A DNA stretch of 64,000 nucleotides from Methanoregula sp. (GTDB lineage: Archaea; Halobacteriota; Methanomicrobia; Methanomicrobiales; Methanospirillaceae): contig JAJRCF010000006.1 in assembly GCA_028679075.1 (NCBI GenBank), forward strand, positions 44,927 through 108,926, given 5' to 3'. Numbering within the stretch: the stretch's first letter is position 1; every line of letters begins with the position of its first letter. Below, piece after piece: positions 7,572 to 16,903 of the stretch. Under the pieces are notes generated by a model. It saw nothing but the letters and a program-made list of their open reading frames with translations, was not told the DNA's origin and made no database searches. A program made the translations under genes and the position numbers.

Positions 7572-9239
7572 TTAATCCTGTCCCGCTCGTTTCTCGTCCG
7601 TGATATCCAGTGCAATAAAGATATTGCCGGCCGCCGGGCTGGAAGGATCGATCATGGTCCCGAAGAGCCGGATATCCAGGATAGTCCCGTTTTTTCGTTT
7701 GAACTGCGTATCCAGTGTCTCGATGGCGCCCTTGCTTTTACCAAGGGTATAGAATTTTCCCCCCGCGATATATTTGTCCTGATCCGGGTACAGGAATTGT
7801 GCATTGCGCCCGAGCAGCTCCTCGCGGGAGTACCCCACCATCTCGCAGAACCGGTCATTGACCCGGAGAAATCTCCGGTCTGCGGCCATGAGACCAATGC
7901 CCACCGGGGCTGCACGCAGGATGCCGGCGATCTCGGCCTCGCTCTTCCTCAGCCGCTCTTCGCTCCGGGCAATCTTCTCGTACTGCTCCCGGAGTTTGTC
8001 GTCCGATGCCTTGAGTTCTTCATATGCCGCTCTCCGTTCCACTTCGGCATTTTTCACCAGGGTAATATCATTCGTGGTAACCCCGAGGCCGGTGCCTACC
8101 CTGAAGGCCGTGACTGTCAGCCAGTTCCTGCCGAATTTCGGTTCCTCGATCATCCAGCTGCCCGAAAACGGGGTCCCGGTCTTCAGTACCTCACGGAACC
8201 GTTCACTCTCCCCCCGTGCATAGGTAACAGGAAGCAACTCCTGGTAATTCCGCCCGAGCACATCTTCCTTTCTGGTCCCCGGAGGAAGATAGGAAAGGGC
8301 AGCCCTGTTGAGGTCGACAAGATTGAGATCTGCATCCCAGATCGTGAACCCGTCGGTTGCCGAATCCATGAATGTCCGGAGCCGTTCCTGGCTCTCCCGG
8401 AGTTCCCGCTCTTTGATGACCAGCTCTTCATACTGGGCGCGGAGTTCCTCCTCCGTGGCCGTGATCTGTTCGTACGCAGCGCGGAGTTCGTCATGGTCCC
8501 GTTTCGCCCGGGTGATGTCAAGGGCGCTGTAAGTCATGGACGCCAGGGGATTGGACCGGTCGATCGCCGCCGCCGTTATCAGGACCTCGATGACTGTGCC
8601 GTCCTTGCGTTTCCAGGGGACCTGGATATCATCCGGTGCACCTCCTTCGTATGCCTGCTCCCGCATCCTCCCGACCGCTGCATAGTCCTCATCATTCAGG
8701 TAAAAAAACCGGGTATTTTTCCCCTCCAGTTCTTCGCGGGGATAGCCGGTCATCATACAGAGTCGTTCGTTGACCCGGAGAAGGACCCGGTTAGCAACAA
8801 CCGCGATCCCGACCGGGACCGCCTGGAAGATGCTCGTGATCTCGCTCTCGCTCTTCCTGCGGGCAACCGCCTGCCGCACCTTGTGCGCCAGCTCGGCGAA
8901 CTGCGATTTCGGGTCGCCGCCTTTCTGGATGTAGAAGTCGGCACCGTTGTTGATCGCCTCGATCACGACCTCTTCGCGGCCCCGGCCGGTGAAGAGGATG
9001 AAGGGAAGATCGCCGTACTGCTGCCGGATATTTTTTAAAAACTCGATCCCGTTCATTTCAGGCATCTGGTAATCGGAGATGATCGCATCGTGCGACACAA
9101 GTGACGGGGAACCGAGGGATTGCACCGCAGATGGTGAAGTAACTACCGTAAAATTGCCCGCATCCTCAAGGAAGAGTTTGCCCAGTTCGAGAAGGTCCGG
9201 CTCGTCATCGACGTAGAGAATGCGGATCGCATCGGCCAT
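7572..9239 (-). CDS. Response regulator receiver with multiple PAS domains, no histidine kinase domain
   Basis: REC (ILYVDDEPDLLELGK...AIISDYQMPEMNG...ILFTGRGREEVV) followed by PAS/PAC repeats. Confidence 0.9.
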   Translation of the reverse strand: MADAIRILYVDDEPDLLELGKLFLEDAGNFTVVTSPSAVQSLGSPSLVSHDAIISDYQMPEMNGIEFLKNIRQQYGDLPFILFTGRGREEVVIEAINNGADFYIQKGGDPKSQFAELAHKVRQAVARRKSESEITSIFQAVPVGIAVVANRVLLRVNERLCMMTGYPREELEGKNTRFFYLNDEDYAAVGRMREQAYEGGAPDDIQVPWKRKDGTVIEVLITAAAIDRSNPLASMTYSALDITRAKRDHDELRAAYEQITATEEELRAQYEELVIKERELRESQERLRTFMDSATDGFTIWDADLNLVDLNRAALSYLPPGTRKEDVLGRNYQELLPVTYARGESERFREVLKTGTPFSGSWMIEEPKFGRNWLTVTAFRVGTGLGVTTNDITLVKNAEVERRAAYEELKASDDKLREQYEKIARSEERLRKSEAEIAGILRAAPVGIGLMAADRRFLRVNDRFCEMVGYSREELLGRNAQFLYPDQDKYIAGGKFYTLGKSKGAIETLDTQFKRKNGTILDIRLFGTMIDPSSPAAGNIFIALDITDEKRAGQD

Positions 9240-9298
9240 TAAAATTCCTATTGTCCTGACAGCATATCCTTCTTGTGCCTCCGGACCTTTAAAAGTAA

Positions 9299-9370
9299 GA
9301 ACAATATCCCCGGCTACCAACCCTCCAGTACAGGGAGACCGCCCGCATGGACCCGATCATCAAGGTGCGG
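9299..9370 (+). pseudogene. Relic of TMEM175-like gene 5' leader and start region
   Basis: tacagggagaccgcccgcatggacccgatcatcaaggtg vs tacagggagaccgcccggcatggacccgatcaacaaggtg at 14575-14614; similarity begins upstream at aacaatatcc. Confidence 0.7.
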
Positions 9371-9483
9371 TTATTGGGAGAACCGGTTCCCGGTTGTAAA
9401 ACCGCAGAAAATTATTTTTAGAGCCCGCCCAATTACAAGACAACACGTTTCTGATGCTGATATATCAGTTAGGAGATATTTTC

Positions 9484-10344
9484 ATGAACAAGTCCCTGAT
9501 GCTCATCCTGGTTATCGCTGCCACCCTCTGCCTCATTGTCGCGGCAGGGTGCACGAATGCTTCCGCCCCGGCCACCTGCCCGGTAGTTCCGGCATCTCAG
9601 GCCTGGCCGGCCGTATCGATCAATGCCACGCCCGTGAAGTACGCAGAGGTCAACGGCATCACTCTGGGATACCGGGAGTTCGGGTCCGGTGAACCGATCC
9701 TGCTCATCCCCGGATTTGGCGCAACCATGGATACGCAGTGGAACGAGACCTTCATTGCGATCCTTGCTTCGAAATACCATGTCTATCTCTATGATCCCCG
9801 GGGGATGGGATACAGTTCGGACAATAATACCACACCCACGATCTCCCAGTACTCCGAGGATGCGGCCGGGCTGATGAAGGCTCTGGGGTATGACAGCATG
9901 CACGTGTACGGGGCCTCGATGGGGTCTTCGGTCTCCCAGCAACTCGTGATCGATCACCCGGACCGCGTGCGGAAACTGGTCCTGGACTCCGTGACCTACA
10001 GCATCCGGGTCCCCGAGACCCGGTTGTTATTCTCCATTATCAACGAGTCCGCAACCGATCCCACACAGACAGCTGGCGTCCGCGAGGAAGCGCAGGCAAA
10101 CCTTGCGTGGAACGGGTCATGGGACAAGCTCTCCGGGATCGACAAGGATGTGATGCTGGTCGTGGGGACCGACGATGTCCTGACCCCCGAACCGGTTACT
10201 GTCCGGATGGCCGGGCAGATCAATGGTTCATGGCTCGTGCGGTTTAAGGGACTCCCACATGTCGGGTCACATAATGCCCCGGTCGAGTACGGGGAGAATG
10301 CCCTCAACTTCCTTGGCATGGATGAATCACCGCTGAGTAAGTAA
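9484..10344 (+). CDS. Alpha/beta hydrolase, lipoprotein signal
   Basis: Lipobox LCLIVAAGC; lid-fold motifs LLIPGFGATMDTQWNE, VYGASMGSSVSQQL. Confidence 0.88.
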   Translation: MNKSLMLILVIAATLCLIVAAGCTNASAPATCPVVPASQAWPAVSINATPVKYAEVNGITLGYREFGSGEPILLIPGFGATMDTQWNETFIAILASKYHVYLYDPRGMGYSSDNNTTPTISQYSEDAAGLMKALGYDSMHVYGASMGSSVSQQLVIDHPDRVRKLVLDSVTYSIRVPETRLLFSIINESATDPTQTAGVREEAQANLAWNGSWDKLSGIDKDVMLVVGTDDVLTPEPVTVRMAGQINGSWLVRFKGLPHVGSHNAPVEYGENALNFLGMDESPLSK

Positions 10345-10450
10345 ATTTTTTCAGGGGAAGAGGGAAACCCCCTCATATCCCGGCATCTCCCCGCATCGGG
10401 CACCCCCCCTTATTCAGAGCAGATAGCCCAAAATCTCCCTGGATGAGATA

Positions 10451-10634
10451 CCCCAATCCGGGCCCGTAGATGCCCCGGATTGCCCTCCCGGGTACCCCAT
10501 TTCCGGCATTATCTGCAATTTTTTGTGCATTTTTACACACTTTTTCCAAAATCCGAAGAATCGGGCGATTTACGCCAAACGGGGCATTTTACGTTGAGTT
10601 GTAAAACGCTAATGTACGCTTTCAGGAGGCAAAA
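10451..10634. repeat. 184-nt intergenic element, copy 1
   Basis: Aligns without gaps to 15681-15864; core CGGGCGATTTACGCCAAACGG...GTAAAACGCTAATGTACGCT. Confidence 0.85.
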
Positions 10635-11104
10635 CTCATGGCGGCGAGGGTGTCCGGGTGTGGCAACCCGTCCGGACGCGTCTATGGCCGTTTAGATGCA
10701 TGTGCCGGATATCGCGTCGTGCCGGGCCGGATGTACACGGGAGTCCCGGGGTCTCATCTCTCCCACGATCTTCTCTCCGACGAAAGAGTGTTCCGGCTGG
10801 CACCAGTCCCGCCTCTCTTTCGTGCATGTGGTGTCAACGGCCCGGAAAAAGTCCTCTTAAAAACCGTAATTCTGGAAATACTCCGATTAAAAAAGAGATC
10901 AGACCTGTCAAAATAGCGGGCCTGTACGGGAGGGGATTTTTGGCAAAACCTGCAGCCCGTTTTCCGGGAGATCCTCCGCCCGGATGCATCTATGGGCTTT
11001 TATCCATTTTTTACTTTTTCGTAACTTTAAATATTAAATCACAACACTTTTAATCTAATTAGTGCTACAATAATTAAAAAACGTAACATTATTGGGGAAA
11101 GCAC

Positions 11105-11749
11105 ATGCATATTCCTGACGCATTCATACCGATTTCACAGGGCATTGTCTATTGGATCATCGCCCTTGTCTTTGTAGCATTGGCTCTCAGGTGGGCCAGG
11201 AACGAATTGAGCGAAGATAAGCTTCCGCTTGTTGCCGTCCTTGCTGCGGGCATCTTTGCCCTCCAGTCCTTCAACCTCCCGGTTGCCATGGGTACCAGCG
11301 GGCACCTTGTCGGGGGAGCGCTTGCCGCGATCGTTCTCGGGTCGCCGTTCGCCGCGATCTTCATCCTGACCATGGTTCTCGTCGTACAGGGGATCATGTT
11401 CGGTGATGGCGGTATCACGACAATGGGTGCAAACATCATCAACATGGGCGTGGTCGGGGGTTTTGTCGGATTTTATTCTTTCAAAGGACTCATGAAAGTA
11501 ACAAAGAGCATGGCATTCTCTGTATTCATCGCGGCCTGGCTTGCCTGTTTAATCCCGGCACTTGCCTGTGCTGTTGAGATGTACCTGGCCGGGACCTTCC
11601 CGCTCAATGTCGGTCTCATCGCAATGGGTCTGTATCACGCAGTCATTGGCGTGATCGAAGCGATCGTCACGGTCGCAGCGATCAACCTGATCACCAATGT
11701 CCGCCCCGATCTTATGGATACCGGAGCCAGGACCGCTGCGGGGGCCTGA
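11105..11749 (+). CDS. cbiM: Cobalt/nickel ECF transporter S-component CbiM
   Basis: MHIPDAFIP... N-terminus and VAMGTSGHLVGGALAAIVLGSPFAAI. Confidence 0.92.
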   Translation: MHIPDAFIPISQGIVYWIIALVFVALALRWARNELSEDKLPLVAVLAAGIFALQSFNLPVAMGTSGHLVGGALAAIVLGSPFAAIFILTMVLVVQGIMFGDGGITTMGANIINMGVVGGFVGFYSFKGLMKVTKSMAFSVFIAAWLACLIPALACAVEMYLAGTFPLNVGLIAMGLYHAVIGVIEAIVTVAAINLITNVRPDLMDTGARTAAGA

Positions 11750-11757
11750 TCATCGTG

Positions 11758-12099
11758 ATGGACAACAAGACATTCATTATTGCGGGGATTATCGTTGCAC
11801 TGCTCATCGGTGCTGTTGCGGTATTCCTTGCATCCGGCGATCCCGATGGTCTTGAAAGCACTGCACTCGTTGTTCAGGGGCAGAAGACCATTACCGGTGA
11901 TACACCTGCCGATGCTGAAATCCATGAGGAGACTGCCGGACGTTTCTCGTATTCGTCTCCCATGCCGGATTATTCACTTGGCGAATCACTGGGATCTGCC
12001 GGAGGCCTGGTTGCGATCCTTGTCGGCACACTCCTTGCATTCCTTGTTGTGCTCGGGCTTGCCTATGGCCTCAAGATCGCCGGGAAACCAACGAAGTAA
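11758..12099 (+). CDS. PDGLE-domain (CbiN-like) protein
   Basis: FLASGDPDGLES... with N- and C-terminal TM segments; directly follows cbiM. Confidence 0.85.
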   Translation: MDNKTFIIAGIIVALLIGAVAVFLASGDPDGLESTALVVQGQKTITGDTPADAEIHEETAGRFSYSSPMPDYSLGESLGSAGGLVAILVGTLLAFLVVLGLAYGLKIAGKPTK

Positions 12100-12626
12100 A
12101 CCATCAGGACAATGGATCGACAGCCGTATGAAAAATTGTGTGAACACCCGGATAACCGCGGCATCCTTGTTGCCGTTCCCGGATCCGGGCGATGTACCGG
12201 ATGAAGATCGCCTGGAATTCCTGAGTGGATGGTGATGGGTATGTGAACTCTCCGGAAAGCTCCGAAAACATCTCTACAAAGCTCTACAAATCAATCGCCT
12301 TAAAAAAAATCACATTTAATTTTTGCACGTCCCTTCGTGATGGAATGCCCGGGCAAGCGGTGATTTTTCAGATTCGGACACTGTAAAACACTGTCACAAA
12401 GCAATCGATCATGTCTGGTCTATCCGGGGAGTATACAGGGACAACGAAACCGGACTCCCCCCGTGCCATCCAGTTGCCGGCGTACCGGTGTGGGCCGGCA
12501 GAACACAATGTACCGTAACCAGTGCCGGTGCTCGTGACATTGGCTATTTATAGTGGACAAATCGATCAACCACTAATGGAATAGACTCATTATCTGATCC
12601 TTTGAAAAAACCGGAGTGCGCCAGAA

Positions 12627-13460
12627 ATGTTACCCAGGAGCGAAATTGCCCGGGCTGCCGGGATCACCCTTAACCCGGTCGCCATCGTATGGACTGATAA
12701 AAAACCAGAAAAAGCCCTTGAATTCAAACCCGGCGTCTGGAGCTGCACCATGTGGCTCTTTGCCAAGGTTGCAAAGGAAGGAAAGACCGCGGTCTTTTCC
12801 CGGGACACGACCACGTGCGCCGGCGGGGCGATGGGTCTTGGATTCGGGCGGCCGCTGGACCGGCACACGGCCCGGAACGAGGAAGGGTTCTGCTCGTTCC
12901 TCTCGAACGGTCTTGAGGGTGCAACAGACAAAAAAGCCTACCAAGGGATCATCTCACAGAGCTTCGATGCCCACCACACAAAGATGCTGACGGAAGGGGA
13001 GCGCTTCTTAAAAAGTCCTGCTGTTGTCAGAAAATTCCTCGCAAACCTCCCGGTCTATGATGCGAAGGAGGGGTACATCGTGATGAAACCCGTCCACGAG
13101 GTTGAGGATGGCGAGGATGTGAGGAGCATCGTGTTTGTCGCCAATGCGGACCAGATCGCCGCCCTGTCGATCCTTGCAAATTACGGGACCGGGAATATCC
13201 GGGACGGGATCATCGTTGCTGCCGGTGCTGCCGGGTGCCAGGCAATAGGTGTCTGCACGTATGCAGAGGGAGAGAGCGCCACTCCCCGCGCGGTTGTCGG
13301 CCTCACGGATCTCTCGGCACGGCGGAATGTCCGCTCCACGCTGGGCAAAGATGTCCTCACCTTCTCCGTTCCGCTCGCATTGTACCGTGAGATGGAGAAG
13401 AATGTCCCGAGAAGTTTCCTTGAGCTTGACCTCTGGAAGGAACTCCGGGACTCCGGTTAA
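12627..13460 (+). CDS. DUF169-family protein
   Basis: NPVAIVWTDKKPEKALEFKPGVWSCTMWLFAKVAKEGKTAVFSRDTTTCAGGAMGLGFG. Confidence 0.82.
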   Translation: MLPRSEIARAAGITLNPVAIVWTDKKPEKALEFKPGVWSCTMWLFAKVAKEGKTAVFSRDTTTCAGGAMGLGFGRPLDRHTARNEEGFCSFLSNGLEGATDKKAYQGIISQSFDAHHTKMLTEGERFLKSPAVVRKFLANLPVYDAKEGYIVMKPVHEVEDGEDVRSIVFVANADQIAALSILANYGTGNIRDGIIVAAGAAGCQAIGVCTYAEGESATPRAVVGLTDLSARRNVRSTLGKDVLTFSVPLALYREMEKNVPRSFLELDLWKELRDSG

Positions 13461-13613
13461 GTGCGGAGCGCCGGCCTCTCCCGATGTTTTTGCGCGGTCG
13501 GGCACGGTCTCGTTCATGAACGATACCGGTGACTGGCGGGGATCAAACTGGCGTGATCAAACAGATTTCAACAGGGTTATTTACAAGGGCAGACAGACAT
13601 TTGGAAGATTTTT

Positions 13614-14168
13614 ATGAGAAAATCACTTGTTATTCTTCTGGCTGGCCTTGCCTGCATCATGATGATCGCGGCCGGCTGCACAAGCTCTTCCGGTACCACA
13701 CCGGCAACAACAACCGCTGTTACGACCGCTGCCGCTACCGAAACGGCGACGCCGTCCGCCCCGGCAGCCGAGACCACCATCGTGGTAACGGCAGAAGCAG
13801 CAAACGTTACTGCAAACGTAACAACCGCTGCTCCTGTTGCCGCCCCGTCATGGACCGGGACCTGGAACACGTCGTACGTGTCCTCGGATAAAAAACCGGT
13901 AATGGAAGTCCTCACAATGAACCAGACCGGCTCATCAGTAACCGGGACGTATGGCAAGAACAGCACTGGCACGATCAATGCGACCGTACAGGAAAGCAAA
14001 CTTGCCGGCACCTGGGCCGAGAGCGACCTGACCGGGAATTATACCGGGAAGTTCGAATTTACCCTGTCCGCTGACGAGAAGTCGTTCACCGGCCGGTGGA
14101 TTGATGCATCCGAAAATCTCTCTGCCCTGGCCAACACCACGCAGACGTGGGATGGCGTCAGGGTATAA
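13614..14168 (+). CDS. Secreted lipoprotein with Thr/Ala-rich linker
   Basis: Lipobox CIMMIAAGC then TTPATTTAVTTAAATETATPS; C-terminal beta-rich domain. Confidence 0.75.
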   Translation: MRKSLVILLAGLACIMMIAAGCTSSSGTTPATTTAVTTAAATETATPSAPAAETTIVVTAEAANVTANVTTAAPVAAPSWTGTWNTSYVSSDKKPVMEVLTMNQTGSSVTGTYGKNSTGTINATVQESKLAGTWAESDLTGNYTGKFEFTLSADEKSFTGRWIDASENLSALANTTQTWDGVRV

Positions 14169-14204
14169 TCGTTCTGCCGGGTGATACCCGGTAGGGAAAC
14201 TTTT

Positions 14205-14510
14205 TTTTATCCGAGCGGTCATAAGGCCGCGAGGACGAGAAGAACGCATCAGCGTTCTTCGAAGAACCCTGTCGGGTTCTTCTCGTCCTCCTGGTTCTGA
14301 CGAACCAGTCGGAATTCGAAGTTGAAGTTGTTTTTCAGGACCCCGACAATGAGAAGGGAGGCATCAGCCGACCTTCGAAGTGCTGATGTGTACTCATCAT
14401 GCATCGGCACTGACGAGGCTCGAAAACTCGAAGGCTAGCTGATGTGTACTTCTCATACATTGGTTCTGGCAATCCTCGAAAACTCGAAGAACGCTGATGC
14501 ACTCTTCTCT
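14205..14510. repeat. Hairpin-rich modular intergenic repeat, copy B
   Basis: Hairpins GAACGC-ATCA-GCGTTC, AACCC-TGTC-GGGTT, CTGGTTC-TGAC-GAACCAG; 26-nt direct and 31-nt inverted perfect matches to 1983-2040. Confidence 0.82.
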
Positions 14511-14593
14511 TTTCCCGGGTCTGGAGACCCTCAAAATCAGCAAAAAACAATATCCTCAACAACCAACCCATCATTACAGGGAGACCGCCCGGC

Positions 14594-15208
14594 ATGGACC
14601 CGATCAACAAGGTGAACCTCGAACGTTTGACGAATGGCATTTACGCATTCACGATGACCCTGATGGTCAGGAACATCACGGCACCCGTTGCAGGGGCGAT
14701 CACCGACGACCTGTCCTTTGCCCAATACCTCATTTCCGTCATCATGGAGATCACCGATTTTGTCGGTGCGTTCATCATCCTCGGGATGTTCTGGCTTTTT
14801 TATTTCCAGATGTTCCACCGGATGAAGACCTTCGATTACCGGTTTCTCTACCTCCATCTCCTTTCCCTGATGATTGTCGTCTTCGTCCCCTTCACCAACA
14901 GCTTTGCCGCACAGAGCGAGGAGGTCCCGGCGTCCAATATCCTGTTCCAGATCAACTACCTCATCCTCGCCATCATCCTGACCTGGCAGTGGCACCATGC
15001 ACGGACCCATCCGGCCCTGCTCGAACCGGAGCTCAAGGAGGCAGAGGCATCATTCCTTGCAAAAAAGTTCCTTGTCCCGCTTGGCGTGGCGATCTTCGGT
15101 ATCATCATGGTTTTGTCGGGAGCCGGGTATATCGATTTCCTGTACCTGCTGCCGTTTGTGATTCTTTTGATCTTCTTCCGGAATGGGCCGGAGAACGTTA
15201 CGGCATAG
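14594..15208 (+). CDS. DUF1211 / TMEM175-like channel family protein
   Basis: MDPINKVNLERLTNGIYAFTMTLMVRNI (FxxDxF-like first helix variant) and multi-TM pattern. Confidence 0.78.
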   Translation: MDPINKVNLERLTNGIYAFTMTLMVRNITAPVAGAITDDLSFAQYLISVIMEITDFVGAFIILGMFWLFYFQMFHRMKTFDYRFLYLHLLSLMIVVFVPFTNSFAAQSEEVPASNILFQINYLILAIILTWQWHHARTHPALLEPELKEAEASFLAKKFLVPLGVAIFGIIMVLSGAGYIDFLYLLPFVILLIFFRNGPENVTA

Positions 15209-15680
15209 GAGGGAGGCATCATAATTAAAAAAATTTCAAACACGACAAAAATTCAAAAAAAATTTCGGCAACATCCGGAAAAATTTTTCAAAAAAATCTC
15301 ATAAAAAATTCCCCAAATATTTTTTTGCAGATAATCCCCCCGAGCCTCAGCGAAAACACGGTGTTCATCCCTCACCAAAACGCTTGGCAGATATGCTTGG
15401 CGAACCGCAGGTTTAAGGAAAGTACGCGGACACTTTAGATGTGCTAGGGAAAAATGTCAAAACCTGCACACTCCTGTCACCTTTCCAGTCCTGGGGAATG
15501 CAGAAGAAATCTGCCAGAAATGATCCTTTGACAAAGTATCCCTGCGATAATGGGGAATCTATGCCATGCATTGACAGGGGGACCGCCTCCAATCCCCCCC
15601 ACACTCCTTACCACTACCGTCCTTTTCCCTCCACCGACCTCCCTCGCAGCACACACCACTGGATTACTTACCCTCCCGCT

Positions 15681-15864
15681 CCCCAATCCGGCTCCTATAT
15701 GGCCCCGGATTCCCCTTATTAGGTGCCGGTCCCAGGTATAACCTGCAATTTTGGGTACATTTTTGCTCAGTATTTCCAGAATCCCAAGATACGGGCGATT
15801 TACGCCAAACGGACGATTTTGCATGGTACTGTAAAACGCTAATGTACGCTTATGGATGGCAAAA
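15681..15864. repeat. 184-nt intergenic element, copy 2
   Basis: Same length and ungapped alignment with 10451-10634. Confidence 0.85.
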
Positions 15865-16433
15865 TGGAATGGTGTGAGGGGGGCAGGATGGTCACAGTGA
15901 AGGAAACCTCGATATTGCCTTTTTTTGGATCTCCGTCGGAGCACGCTCCCACCGCCGGTCCCGGTGGTGTCATAACTACCCTGGGTGAGATACCCTCTCC
16001 CATTTCCCCATCTCCGACGGAGACCCCCAGTCAGGATCCCTCCACCACCCACCCTAAGAGGCACTAATTCGAAGACATTCGTCTTCTCTTGTCTCATGCT
16101 TTCAGCATTCGACATCGCGAAAATGAGGTCATAATTCCGGGATTTTTCCCATTTTCACGTCGGAGAATGAGAGGTCATATTTAGGCGCATTTGGGCGGCA
16201 GATCTCCCCTTCCGCGGGTGTCTGGACGTGGAAACGTAACCGGGTGAAGATATGACCTTTTTTTGGGTATGTGCCCGATTTACCGTCGAAGAACACGGGT
16301 GCGTTCGGTCGAAGACCTGGATATAACGTCATGACGGGCCCGGGTTTTCTGTTGTTGCGGCCCCGGGTTCCGGATAAGGGCACGTGCGTTGGATATCACC
16401 TGCAGCCCGCCATCAATTGCCAGAATATCCCGG

Positions 16434-16802
16434 TTATCCTTTGTAACGATAATATTGCTTCTGGGGTATGTTCCTTACAGAGAGCGAATCTCCAAATGAA
16501 TCGTATGTCCAGTTGGTTGTTTCACCGGTAGCCGATTGCGTGGAATAGTGGCCGCGTTCAACCTTTGCCCAGGTTCCGGTATCCGTTTCCTCCCCGCGGC
16601 TGATAAAAAAATTCACGGAATAAAAGGTCTGGTTCTCATAAAAGATCACGTGCATCTCCGATGCCGGCGGCTCACCGCCAATCCACTGGCCGATGATGGG
16701 ATCGGGAGTGTCGCTGATGATATGAAAGCCCGGCAGACTGGTGCATCCAGCTGCGAGAATTGACAGGAAAAGAATAATGCAAACGATGCCCCCCGGCTGC
16801 AT
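16434..16802 (-). CDS. Small secreted lipoprotein
   Basis: MQPGGIVCIILFLSILAAGCTSLPGF lipobox; beta-rich 120 aa. Confidence 0.72.
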   Translation of the reverse strand: MQPGGIVCIILFLSILAAGCTSLPGFHIISDTPDPIIGQWIGGEPPASEMHVIFYENQTFYSVNFFISRGEETDTGTWAKVERGHYSTQSATGETTNWTYDSFGDSLSVRNIPQKQYYRYKG

Positions 16803-16903
16803 GAAGGAGAATGAGTAGTTCTGATACGTTTAATGGTTTCGCTTAACGAAGAAGTGCCCGGGATTAGCGGATAAAAACCTCATAAATTTAAATCATATCC
16901 CAC

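Noticed and set aside
7797-9038. 413-aa plus-strand ORF
   Set aside because: Antisense shadow of the REC-PAS gene, caused by high GC and codon bias
10638-10916. 92-aa ORF downstream of the 184-nt element
   Set aside because: No domain, composition typical of random GC-rich frame, and not preserved beside copy 2
10635-11100. Possible cobalamin or metal riboswitch upstream of cbiM
   Set aside because: A GTCCGG..CCGGAC hairpin is present, but I could not identify a cobalamin-riboswitch B12 box or NiCo consensus
15477-16115. 212-aa minus-strand ORF in the gene-free region
   Set aside because: Low-complexity Gly/Arg-rich reading overlapping the 184-nt noncoding element; the homologous copy at 10.5 kb does not preserve this frame
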